Part shown: in pieces, positions 27,544 to 35,376 of the stretch
Layout of the letters: each line of letters starts with the position of its first letter
Numbering within the stretch: position 1 is the first letter of the stretch
Source: Janthinobacterium sp.
GTDB lineage: Bacteria > Pseudomonadota > Gammaproteobacteria > Burkholderiales > Burkholderiaceae_D
Direction: 5' to 3'
DNA length: 43,316 nucleotides
Assembly: GCF_009923995.1 (NCBI RefSeq)
Contig: NZ_RFSK01000051.1
Coordinates: 1-43,316 of the forward strand
Translations under genes and position numbers: made by a program
The notes under the pieces: model-generated
Database searches by the model: none
The model's input: only the letters and a program-made list of their open reading frames with translations
Told to the model about the DNA's origin: nothing

Positions 27544-28400
27544 GGCGCGTCCCCGTCGTCGGCCAGCCAGTCGCGGCACAGCCGGCGCGTGGCGTCGAGC
27601 AGCTGCGGGCAGGCCAGCAGCTCGCCGCTGTGCCAGAAGGGGCCGTCGCCGAAGGTGGCCATGTGCACGGCTGCGCCCTGGCTGCGCCACTGCTGCGCCA
27701 GCTGGCGCGGCGGCGCGGCGCCCGCCTGCTGCGGCGCGCGGTAATCGAGCCAGTACACGGGCACGGCGGGCAGCAGGGCGCCGGCATGGATGTCGTCGAT
27801 GGCGTGCGCCAGGGCGCTGGCCAGCAGGTAGCCCGCCACTTCCACGGGGCGGCCGTTGGCCAGTTCGGCGCGCGCCTGGCCGGGCGCGTCCGGCGCGCCG
27901 CCATCGAGCAGGCGCGCCGCCAGGCGCAGGCGCAGGAAGCGGTCGATGCAGCGCCGCCCGTCCAGCTCGGGCTGCCACAGCAGCAGGCGCGCCAGCGGCA
28001 GCTGGGCGCGGCTGGCGAAATCGAGGGCCAGCAGGGCGCCCAGGCGCAAGCCCCACAGGGTCAGCGGGCCGTCGACGCGCTGCGCCAGCCAGGCGCAGGC
28101 CAGGTGCAGGTCGTTGTGCCAGATGGGCCAGCGCGCGTCGCCGAAGTCGCCGCTGCTGTCGCCGCAGCCATACAGGTCGATCTGCAGCACGCTGTAGCCG
28201 GCGGCGGCAAAGGCGCGCGCCTGCGCGGCGGCCACATGGCGGCTCTTGTTCAGTTCTTCCGCCAGCGGGTGCAGGTAGACGATGCCGCCGCGCGCGTTGC
28301 GGCCCGGCGGCGGCAGGTGCAGCAGGCAGTAGCGCTGGCCGCCGCTGGCCGGCAGGAAGAAGGGCAGCAGGGGCAGGGTGTCGGTGGCGGCGCGGGTCAT
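27540..28400 (-). CDS. Exosortase A system-associated hydrolase 2
   Basis: A 286-residue alpha/beta hydrolase-fold protein of the XrtA-linked type 2 group. Typical motifs are IVYLHPLAEELNKSRH and VLQIDLYGCGDSSGDF. The nucleophile elbow reads GLRLG with Arg119 where Ser or Cys is expected, so classic hydrolase chemistry is doubtful; it may be a binding or partner protein of hydrolase 1. It sits between the acyl carrier protein and hydrolase 1 with 4-base overlaps on both sides, hinting at matched production of the three proteins. Confidence 0.87.
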   Translation of the reverse strand: MTRAATDTLPLLPFFLPASGGQRYCLLHLPPPGRNARGGIVYLHPLAEELNKSRHVAAAQARAFAAAGYSVLQIDLYGCGDSSGDFGDARWPIWHNDLHLACAWLAQRVDGPLTLWGLRLGALLALDFASRAQLPLARLLLWQPELDGRRCIDRFLRLRLAARLLDGGAPDAPGQARAELANGRPVEVAGYLLASALAHAIDDIHAGALLPAVPVYWLDYRAPQQAGAAPPRQLAQQWRSQGAAVHMATFGDGPFWHSGELLACPQLLDATRRLCRDWLADDGDAP

Positions 28401-28642
28401 GGCCGCAGCTTTGCAAAGACGAAGTCGTGCAGGGTGCCCACCGTGCTGAAATGGCGCGCGTGGATGTCCTCGTCGGCCACTTCGATGCCGAAATGCTCTT
28501 CCAGCGCGGCGATCACGCCGATCACGGCCATCGAATCGAGCTCCGGCACGCTGCCCAGCAGCGGCGTGTGGGCTTCCAGCACCCGGCCGTTCAGGCCCAG
28601 GGTGGTATCGAGGATGTGCTTTACTGCTTCAAGATGCGGCAT
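28397..28642 (-). CDS. Acyl carrier protein of the XrtA cluster
   Basis: An 81-residue carrier protein. Ser37 in ELDSMAV is the phosphopantetheine attachment site, followed by the helix VIGVIAALEEHFGIEVADEDI typical of carrier proteins. It should carry acyl or aminoacyl groups as thioesters, probably loaded by the AMP-forming ligase encoded on the opposite strand nearby. Its coding start lies inside the end of the GNAT gene (22-bp overlap) and its stop overlaps the hydrolase 2 start. It is clearly distinct from fatty-acid AcpP in its surface residues. Confidence 0.9.
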   Translation of the reverse strand: MPHLEAVKHILDTTLGLNGRVLEAHTPLLGSVPELDSMAVIGVIAALEEHFGIEVADEDIHARHFSTVGTLHDFVFAKLRP

Positions 28643-29385
28643 GTCAGCTCCAGGGAAGGGTAGTGCGGCAGGGACGACGTGTCGAAGGCCAGGCAGGGCA
28701 CGTCGCCGGGATGGCGCGACAGGTGCAGGTAGGGCGGCAGGCTGGCGACCATCCATTGCCAGCGCCCGCAGCGGAGAAAGGTGGCCGTGCCCAGCCCGTG
28801 CGTGCCCAGGCGCGAATGGGCCGCCAGCGAGGCCGGGTTGAAGCGCGAGATGCGGCTGCACGTCCAGCGCACGCCTTGTGCGTGCAGCACGGCGTTGGCT
28901 TCTTCCCACAGGCGGGCGAAGACGAGGCTGCCGCGCTGCCCGGGTGCCACCCACACGTCCAGGTCCCACGACGACTGGCTTGACGCCAGCGCATAGCGGG
29001 CGCGCACCTCGTCTTCCTGGCAGCCATGGCGCAGCAGCCACAGCCAGCCGGCCATCTGCGCGGGCGCCTGCGCGTGGCGCGCCACCAGGCATTGCGCGCC
29101 CTGGCCGTAGCGCGCGCGCAGCACGCCGGGGCGGCGCACGGGGCCGGGCGGCAGGTCCGCCTCCGCCAGGCACGGCGTGACGGTGATGTTGCGTCCGCGC
29201 CCGCGGCACAGCGAGCCGGGCGCCACGGCCTGCGCCACGAACTGGTAGCGGTACAGGGCGCAACGCTGGCGCGGCACGCGCGCCAGCAGGCGCGCCACGG
29301 CCAGCCACGCGCTGTCGCGCCAGCCCAGCTGGCGGAGACTGGCGGCGATGCGCTGCAGCAGGGGAAAATGCGCGGACAGGGCCAT
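28621..29385 (-). CDS. GNAT-family acyltransferase of the XrtA cluster
   Basis: About 254 residues from ATG 29385 (MALSAHFPLLQRI). The C-terminal half shows the GNAT pattern: strand WDLDVWVAPGQRG, where the Q-x-x-G-type CoA/pantetheine loop would be, then SRISRFNPASLAAHSRLG, a common final helix of N-acyltransferases. The N-terminal ~100 residues are basic and family-specific. It may transfer an acyl group from the adjacent carrier protein, rather than from CoA, to an amino sugar or amine; this is inference. First gene of the minus-strand operon; the gap to the divergent ligase gene (29386-29581) must hold both promoters. An in-frame ATG at 29427 is an alternative start. Confidence 0.75.
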   Translation of the reverse strand: MALSAHFPLLQRIAASLRQLGWRDSAWLAVARLLARVPRQRCALYRYQFVAQAVAPGSLCRGRGRNITVTPCLAEADLPPGPVRRPGVLRARYGQGAQCLVARHAQAPAQMAGWLWLLRHGCQEDEVRARYALASSQSSWDLDVWVAPGQRGSLVFARLWEEANAVLHAQGVRWTCSRISRFNPASLAAHSRLGTHGLGTATFLRCGRWQWMVASLPPYLHLSRHPGDVPCLAFDTSSLPHYPSLELTCRILKQ

Positions 29386-29441
29386 GGCGGTCACGGATGG
29401 GGCGGCTATGCAGCCAACGCTGTCCATTAGAACGCAGCGGC

Positions 29442-29456
29442 CGGCGCCGATCTTGC
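29442..29456 (+). promoter_or_regulatory. Candidate sigma-54 promoter for the ligase operon
   Basis: CGGCGC-N5-TTGC: the GG and GC pairs have the exact 10-base spacing of -24/-12 promoters (consensus TGGCAC-N5-TTGC; two mismatches). Transcription would start near 29468. Chance matches are frequent in GC-rich DNA. Confidence 0.3.
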
Positions 29457-29581
29457 GCCGCCTCAAGTGTTGCTGCAACTGTCTTGCCGCGCCGCTTGCT
29501 TGATAAAAATCAAGACAGCTGTGTCCGTTTGTCTGAATCATGGGGGATGCATGGCAATCATGACAACGCGGGGGCGATACG

Positions 29582-31183
29582 ATGGCAACACTGATACACG
29601 AACTGATCTTCGACGCGGCACGGCGTACGCCCGAGGCGCCGGCCCTGTCCTGGCAGGGCGAGGCGCTGGCGTATGGCGCGCTGGCCCAGTCCGTGCGCGA
29701 CTGCGCCCGGGCCCTGCTGGCCCTGGGCTTGCGGCGCGGCGCGCGCGTGGCCGTCTACCTGGAAAAGCGTCCGGAAAACGTCAGCGCCATGTTCGGCGCG
29801 GCGGCGGCCGGCGGCGTCTTCGTGCCCGTCAATCCCCTGCTCAAGCCGGAACAGGTGGCCTATATCCTGGCCGACTGCAACGTCGCCATCCTCGTCACGT
29901 CGCGCGAGCGGCTGGCGCAGCTGGGCCCGGCCCTGGCCGCCTGCCCGGACCTGCAGACGGTGCTGCTGACGGGCGAGCCGGGGCCGGAGGGCCGCCTGGG
30001 CGCCGCGCGGCTGCTGTCGTGGGGCGCCGCGCTGGCCGGCGCCGCCCTGCGCCCGCCCGCGCCGCACCGGGTGATCGACACGGACATGGCCGCCATCCTG
30101 TACACCTCGGGCAGCACGGGCAGTCCGAAAGGCGTGGTCCTGTCGCACCGGAACATGCTGGCGGGCGCGCTCAGCGTGTCCGGCTACCTGGGCAACACGC
30201 CGCAGGACCGCATCCTGTGCGTGCTGCCGCTCAGTTTTGACTACGGCCTGAGCCAGCTGACGACGGCCTTCGCCAGCGGCGCCTGCGCCGTGCTGATGAA
30301 TTATCTGCTGCTGCGCGACATCGTCGAAGCCGTGGAGCAGGAAGCCATCACGGGGCTGGCCGCCGTGCCGCCCCTGTGGGTGCAGCTGTCGCAGCTGAGC
30401 TGGCCCTTGTCCACGCCCTTGCGCTACATCACCAATTCGGGCGGCGTGATGCAGCGCAGTACGCTCGACAAGCTGCGCCTGGCCCTGCCGCGCGCGCAGG
30501 TCTTCCTCATGTACGGACTGACGGAAGCGTTCCGCTCCACCTATCTGCCGCCGGAGCAGCTGGAGCGGCGCCCCGATTCCATCGGGCAAGCGATTCCCAA
30601 CGCGGACGTGCTGGTGCTGCGCCCTGACGGCAGCGTCTGCGACGCCGACGAGCCGGGCGAACTGGTGCACCGGGGCGCGCTGGTGGCGCTGGGCTACTGG
30701 AACGATGCGGCGCGCACGGCCGAGCGCTTCAAGCCCCTGCCGCCCCAGGCGGGCGGGCTGGTGCTGCCGGAACTGGCCGTGTGGTCCGGCGACACGGTGC
30801 GCCGCGACGGGGAAGGCTATCTGTATTTCGTCGGCCGCAGCGACGACATGATCAAGACGTCCGGCTACCGGGTCAGCCCGGCGGAAGTGGAAGAAGTGGC
30901 GTATGCGAGCGGCCTGGTGGGCGAAGCGGCCGCGCTGGGCATGCCCCATGCCGTGCTGGGCCAGGCCATCGCCTTGCTCGTCACGCCCGCGCCGGGCGTG
31001 GAATTGCTGCGCGACGCCGTGCTGGCCGCCTGCCGCGCGCGCCTGCCCGGCTACATGGTGCCCCTGTGGATCGAGATCCGCGCCGACTCCTTGCCGCGCA
31101 ATCCGAACGGCAAGATCGACCGCGCGCTGCTGGCGCGGGAACTGGCGCAAGCCCATGCGGTCCAATCGGGAGGCGCGGCATGA
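29582..31183 (+). CDS. Acyl-CoA ligase (AMP-forming), exosortase A system-associated
   Basis: A 533-residue adenylate-forming enzyme. The P-loop YTSGSTGSPKG starts at residue 174, followed by core motifs MYGLTEAF and LVHRGALVALGYW, then the hinge region SDDMIKTSGYRVSPAEVEEV and the catalytic lysine in NPNGKIDR. It activates a carboxylate with ATP and loads it on CoA or on a carrier protein. The N-terminal LIHELIFDAARRTPEAPALSW is typical of the XrtA-linked ligase group. The gene starts the plus-strand operon; its stop overlaps the decarboxylase start (ATGA). The acid substrate is unknown; an amino acid fits the decarboxylase neighbour. Confidence 0.9.
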   Translation: MATLIHELIFDAARRTPEAPALSWQGEALAYGALAQSVRDCARALLALGLRRGARVAVYLEKRPENVSAMFGAAAAGGVFVPVNPLLKPEQVAYILADCNVAILVTSRERLAQLGPALAACPDLQTVLLTGEPGPEGRLGAARLLSWGAALAGAALRPPAPHRVIDTDMAAILYTSGSTGSPKGVVLSHRNMLAGALSVSGYLGNTPQDRILCVLPLSFDYGLSQLTTAFASGACAVLMNYLLLRDIVEAVEQEAITGLAAVPPLWVQLSQLSWPLSTPLRYITNSGGVMQRSTLDKLRLALPRAQVFLMYGLTEAFRSTYLPPEQLERRPDSIGQAIPNADVLVLRPDGSVCDADEPGELVHRGALVALGYWNDAARTAERFKPLPPQAGGLVLPELAVWSGDTVRRDGEGYLYFVGRSDDMIKTSGYRVSPAEVEEVAYASGLVGEAAALGMPHAVLGQAIALLVTPAPGVELLRDAVLAACRARLPGYMVPLWIEIRADSLPRNPNGKIDRALLARELAQAHAVQSGGAA

Positions 31184-32433
31184 ACGGCCCCGGTCTGAAA
31201 GACACGGCCATGCCCGTGCATGCGGCCATGCACGAGTTTGCCGTGGCGGACGACATGCTGCAGCTGGGCGGCCTGCCACTGTCCCGCCTGGCCCAGCGCG
31301 TGGGCAGCACGCCGTTCTACGCCTATGAACGCAGCCACATCGTGCGCCGCGTGGCGCAGCTGCGCGCCGCCTTGCCGGCCGGCGTGCACCTGCATTACGC
31401 CATGAAGGCCAATCCCATGCCGGCCGTGGTGCAGCTGCTGGCGGGCCTGGTTGATGGCATCGACGTGGCCTCGGGCGGCGAGCTGGCGACGGCGCTCGAC
31501 ACGCCCCTGCCGGCGCACTGCATCAGTTTTGCGGGGCCGGGCAAGCGCGAGGGGGAACTGGCGCGGGCCGTGGCGGCGGGCGTGCTGGTCAATGTGGAAT
31601 CGCGGGTCCAGCTGGAAAAGACTGCGCTGGCCAGCGAGCGGCTGGGCGTGGCGGCCCGCGTGGCCGTGCGCGTGAATCCCGACTTTGCCCTGCGCCGGGC
31701 AGGCATGCGCATGGGCGGCGGCGCGCAGCCGTTCGGCGTCGATGCGGCGCAGGTGCCGGCCCTGCTGGCCCGCATCGGCGAGCTGGGCCTCGACTTTCAC
31801 GGCTTCCACCTGTTTGCGGGCGCGCAAAACCTGTGCGCCACGGCCCTGGCGGAAGCCCAGTCCCACAGTGTGCGGCTGGCCTTGCAGCTGGCCGACAGCG
31901 CGCCCGGTCCCTTGCGCACGCTCAATATCGGCGGCGGCTTCGGCGTGCCGTACTTCCCCGGCGACCGGCCGCTCGACCTGGCGCCCGTGGCCGAGGGCTT
32001 GCAGGCGCAGCTCGATCTGCTCGGCAGCGCCGCGCCCGGCGTGCGGCTGAACCTGGAACTGGGTCGCTACCTCGTGGCCGAGGCGGGGATTTATGTGTGC
32101 AAGGTGCTCGAACGCAAGCTGTCGCATGGCCAGGTATTCCTCGTCACGGACGGCGGGCTGCACCACCATCTGGCGGCCTCGGGCAATTTCGGCCAGCTGA
32201 TCCGCAAGAACTATCCCGTCGCCATCGGCAACCGCCTGCACGGAGGAGAGCGGGAAGTGGCTTCCGTCGTGGGGCCATTGTGCACGCCGCTCGACCTGCT
32301 GGCCGACCAGATGGAACTGGCGCGGGCCGGGGAAGGCGACCTGGTGGTGGTGTTCCAGTCGGGCGCCTATGGCTTGACGGCCAGCCCGACGGCGTTTCTC
32401 GGCCATCCGCTGCCGGCCGAGGTGCTCGTATGA
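31180..32433 (+). CDS. PLP-dependent decarboxylase, exosortase A system-associated
   Basis: A 417-residue fold-type III (alanine racemase-like barrel) decarboxylase, related to diaminopimelate/ornithine decarboxylases. Lys76 in HYAMKANP binds PLP. DVASGGEL, the glycine-rich phosphate loop NIGGGFGVPY, the ELGRYLVAEAG motif and GPLCTPLD near the end (active-site Cys and Asp from the second subunit) are intact. Relatives such as BtrK decarboxylate an amino acid while it is tethered to a carrier protein; given the ligase and carrier protein here, the same route is plausible. The start overlaps the ligase stop, and its stop overlaps the next start, each by four bases. Confidence 0.9.
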   Translation: MNGPGLKDTAMPVHAAMHEFAVADDMLQLGGLPLSRLAQRVGSTPFYAYERSHIVRRVAQLRAALPAGVHLHYAMKANPMPAVVQLLAGLVDGIDVASGGELATALDTPLPAHCISFAGPGKREGELARAVAAGVLVNVESRVQLEKTALASERLGVAARVAVRVNPDFALRRAGMRMGGGAQPFGVDAAQVPALLARIGELGLDFHGFHLFAGAQNLCATALAEAQSHSVRLALQLADSAPGPLRTLNIGGGFGVPYFPGDRPLDLAPVAEGLQAQLDLLGSAAPGVRLNLELGRYLVAEAGIYVCKVLERKLSHGQVFLVTDGGLHHHLAASGNFGQLIRKNYPVAIGNRLHGGEREVASVVGPLCTPLDLLADQMELARAGEGDLVVVFQSGAYGLTASPTAFLGHPLPAEVLV

Positions 32434-34529
32434 GCGGCCTGTGCGGCTGGCTGCTGGCCGGCACGGGCGTGGCCGGCGGCCTTGCGCCGGACTGCGCCGC
32501 CGTCGCGCCCCTGGCGTGCAGCGCGGACGTGCCCGCCGCGCCGGGCGTGCCGGGCGGCATCTCCGCGACCATCCCCGGCATCCCCGGCAACATCGCCGCT
32601 CCCGCGCCGGGCGGCGTTTCCGGCCAGGACGCCGCCGGCGCCCGGCCCGCCGGCGGCCCCGAGGCGCTGCTGGCGCGCATGGCGGCGCCGCTGTCGCGCC
32701 ATGATGGCGCGCCCCTGGCCGCCTGCGTGGGCGAAGTGGGCGGCGTGGCCGTGGCCGCCATCGACGGCAGCCGCCACCTGTACCAGCAGGATGGCTTGCA
32801 GGTGGCGATCTGGGGCCGGCCGGAACTGGACGGTTCGCCCGACGACGTGGCGCGCCGCCTCGCGTCCCTGTGGCTGAGCCGGGGCGTGGCCGCCTGCGCC
32901 TGCCTGTCGGGGCCGTTCTGCCTGGCCATCCTCGATGCCTTTTCCGGTTCGGCCCTGCTGGCCGTGGACCGGGCCGGCATCCACCCGCTCAGCTACGCGC
33001 GCCTGGCGCAGGGCCTTGTCTTCGCCTCCTCGGCGGACGCCTTGCTGGCCCATCCCGGCGTGCGCGGCGCGCTCGACCCGCAGGCCCTGTATCACTACCT
33101 GTTCTTCCACATGGTGCCCGGCCCGGGCACGGCCTACGTGGGCCAGCAGCGCCTGCTGCCCGGCGAATACCTGCACGTGCGGGGCGGCAAGCAGTGCAAG
33201 GGCAGCTACTGGCAGCTGGCCTTCCAGGAGCACGCGTATGCGCGCACGCCGGCCAGCTTTGCCGCCAAGCGCCAGGAATTCCTGCGCCTGCTGCGGCAGT
33301 GCGTGGAAAACAGCCTGGGCGCGGATGCCGACGCCACGGGCGCTTTTCTCAGCGGCGGCACGGACAGTTCCACCCTGGCCGCCATCATGGGCCAGGTGAC
33401 GGGCCGCGCCGCGCGCACGTATTCCATCGGCTTCGACGCGCCCGGCTACGACGAGATGGCGTATGCGCGCCTGGCCGCCAGCCATGCGGGCAGCATCCAC
33501 CACGAGCGCTACGTCACGCCGGCCGACGTGCTGGCCGCCATTCCCGCCATGGCGGCCGTCTTCGACCAGCCCTTCGGCAATGCCTCGGCCATCCCCGCCT
33601 TCTACTGCGCGCAGATGGCGCGCGAGGATGGCGTGATCCGCCTGCTGGGCGGCGACGGCGGCGACGAATTGTTTGGTGGCAATGAACGCTATGTCCACCA
33701 GGCCCTGCTGTCGCGTTATGAGCGCCTGCCCGCCATGCTGCGCCAGCTCCTCATCGAGCCGCTGCTGTTCCGCGAACGGGCGGGCAAGCCGTGGCGCCTG
33801 GCGGACAAGGCGCGCCGCTACATCGAGCAGGCCAGCCTGCCGCTGCCGGCCCGCCTGGACAGCTACAACCTGCTGCTGCGCCATGGCTGCCGCACGGTGC
33901 TGGAGGCGGACTTCCTCAAATCCGTCGATCCCGGCATGGCGCCCGGCTGCGTGAACGGCGCGTACTGGCAGCGCCAGGGGCAGGGCTTGAGCCAGATCAA
34001 TGAGCTGCTGGCGCTGGACATGCGCTTCACCCTGGCCGACAACGACCTGGTGAAGGTGCGCAAGGCCTGCGAGCTGGCCGGCGTGGAGGCCGCATTTCCC
34101 TTCCTGCACGACGCGATGGTGGCGTTCGCGGCCCGCCTGGCGCCCCGCGACAAGCTCGACGGTACGCGGCTGCGGCCCTTCTTCAAGCGGGCCCTGGCGG
34201 ACATCCTGCCGCCGGCCATCGTGCGCAAGAAGAAGCACGGCTTCGGCCTGCCGTTCGGCCAGTGGCTGCACAGCCACGCGCCCCTGCGCGACTTTGCCTT
34301 CGACAACCTGACGCAGCTGCGCGGACGGGGCATCGTGCGGCCCGCCTTCATCGACGACCTGCAGGGCCGCCTGCTGGCGGAGCACCCGGCCTATCACGGC
34401 ACCATGGTGTGGCTGCTGATGATGCTGGAACAGTGGCTCAGCTGCCATCCTGCGGCGCTGGGGGCGCTTGCAGGCGGTTTTGCCGCATGCGCCACAGAAA
34501 CGCCAGCCGTCCTCGATCCCACGGCGTAA
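32430..34529 (+). CDS. Asparagine-synthase-like protein, altered glutaminase N-terminus
   Basis: A 699-residue protein. The C-terminal synthetase half is intact: PP-loop SGGTDSS (from residue 308), GFDAPGYDEMAYA, LLGGDGGDELFGGNERY and KKHGFGLPFGQWL. It adenylates a carboxylate for amide formation. The N-terminal glutaminase half starts MSGLCGWL, so the usual nucleophile Cys2 is Ser; a Cys is at position 5. Residues ~20-75 are a Gly/Pro/Ala-rich insertion (PGVPGG; TIPGIPGN). The protein may therefore use free ammonia or another amine rather than glutamine. Related proteins occur in XrtA clusters. Its start overlaps the decarboxylase stop, and the 3' end overlaps the convergent deacetylase gene by 92 bp. 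Confidence 0.85.
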   Translation: MSGLCGWLLAGTGVAGGLAPDCAAVAPLACSADVPAAPGVPGGISATIPGIPGNIAAPAPGGVSGQDAAGARPAGGPEALLARMAAPLSRHDGAPLAACVGEVGGVAVAAIDGSRHLYQQDGLQVAIWGRPELDGSPDDVARRLASLWLSRGVAACACLSGPFCLAILDAFSGSALLAVDRAGIHPLSYARLAQGLVFASSADALLAHPGVRGALDPQALYHYLFFHMVPGPGTAYVGQQRLLPGEYLHVRGGKQCKGSYWQLAFQEHAYARTPASFAAKRQEFLRLLRQCVENSLGADADATGAFLSGGTDSSTLAAIMGQVTGRAARTYSIGFDAPGYDEMAYARLAASHAGSIHHERYVTPADVLAAIPAMAAVFDQPFGNASAIPAFYCAQMAREDGVIRLLGGDGGDELFGGNERYVHQALLSRYERLPAMLRQLLIEPLLFRERAGKPWRLADKARRYIEQASLPLPARLDSYNLLLRHGCRTVLEADFLKSVDPGMAPGCVNGAYWQRQGQGLSQINELLALDMRFTLADNDLVKVRKACELAGVEAAFPFLHDAMVAFAARLAPRDKLDGTRLRPFFKRALADILPPAIVRKKKHGFGLPFGQWLHSHAPLRDFAFDNLTQLRGRGIVRPAFIDDLQGRLLAEHPAYHGTMVWLLMMLEQWLSCHPAALGALAGGFAACATETPAVLDPTA

Positions 34530-35376
34530 AGCGGGGCAGCTGCAGCAGGTCGGTGCCGTCGCCCGGGCGCGCCACGCCCCAGTCCGTGGCGACGGCCGCC
34601 GTGAAACCCAGGCTCCTGACGATGTCCACGTGGGCGGCGCCATAGTCGCGCCCGGCCTTGCCGTTCGGATAGGCGAACAGCGGCACGGGCGCCTGCAGCG
34701 CCTCTTCCAGCTGGCGCTTGCCATTGGCGATGTCGCGCCGCGCCGCCGTCGCCGACAGGGTCGACAGGATGGGGTGGCTGGCCGTGTGCGCGCCCAGCCC
34801 CATGCCCGCCGCCTGCAGTTCCCGCAGCTGGGCGCTGCTCAGCATGGGCGAGGCGTGCCGGCGGGGACCGGCCAGCCGGCGGATGTGCAGGGCCAGGCGC
34901 TGGCGCTGGGCGAACGGCAGGTACTTGAGCTGCCCCAGCAGGGTGGCGATGGCGGCGCGCCGCTGCGCCAGGCTGGCGACGGGCAGGCAGCCCAGGCCAT
35001 GTGCCCGCAAGTCCAGCTGCGCGCCGGGCGCATGGCGCACGCCTTCGATGACGCTGTCGTTCCACATCTGGCCGCCGTCCAGGTAGCCCGTGGCGATAAA
35101 GAAGGTGGCATGCAGGGCGTGCCGCTGCAGCAGCGGCAGGGCCACCTGCGCATTGTCCGCATAGCCGTCGTCGAAGGTGATGGCGACGGCGCGCGGCGGC
35201 AGGCTGCCGTCGCGCAGGCGCTGGACGGCCTCGGCCAGCGGCAGCGGTGCATGGAAGCGCCGCAGCAGGCGCAGCTGGCGCTCGAACAGGCGCGCATCGA
35301 CTTCGCCGGGAAACAGGGGATCGGGCCGGGCCAGCACACGGTGGTAGATGAGGATGGACAGGCTGGCCGGCGTCAT
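34438..35376 (-). CDS. Polysaccharide deacetylase family protein
   Basis: A 312-residue NodB-like (CE4) protein. Motif 1 is TFDDGYADN (catalytic and metal Asp); motif 2 (GLGAHTASHPILS) gives the two metal histidines; FAYPNGKAGRDYG is motif 3. An N-terminal ILIYHRVL strand precedes them. Such enzymes remove N-acetyl groups from amino sugars. No signal peptide is evident, so it may act inside the cell or be exported in another way. ATG 35376 overlaps the stop of the O-antigen-ligase-like gene (ATGA), forming a two-gene unit. Its last 30 codons are antisense to the end of the asparagine-synthase-like gene. Confidence 0.88.
   Translation of the reverse strand: MTPASLSILIYHRVLARPDPLFPGEVDARLFERQLRLLRRFHAPLPLAEAVQRLRDGSLPPRAVAITFDDGYADNAQVALPLLQRHALHATFFIATGYLDGGQMWNDSVIEGVRHAPGAQLDLRAHGLGCLPVASLAQRRAAIATLLGQLKYLPFAQRQRLALHIRRLAGPRRHASPMLSSAQLRELQAAGMGLGAHTASHPILSTLSATAARRDIANGKRQLEEALQAPVPLFAYPNGKAGRDYGAAHVDIVRSLGFTAAVATDWGVARPGDGTDLLQLPRFTPWDRGRLAFLWRMRQNRLQAPPAPQDGS

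Noticed and set aside
29485..29499. Second sigma-54-like match (TGCCGC-N5-TTGC) before the ligase gene
   Set aside because: It lacks the GG pair of the -24 element, so it is weaker than the site at 29442-29456.
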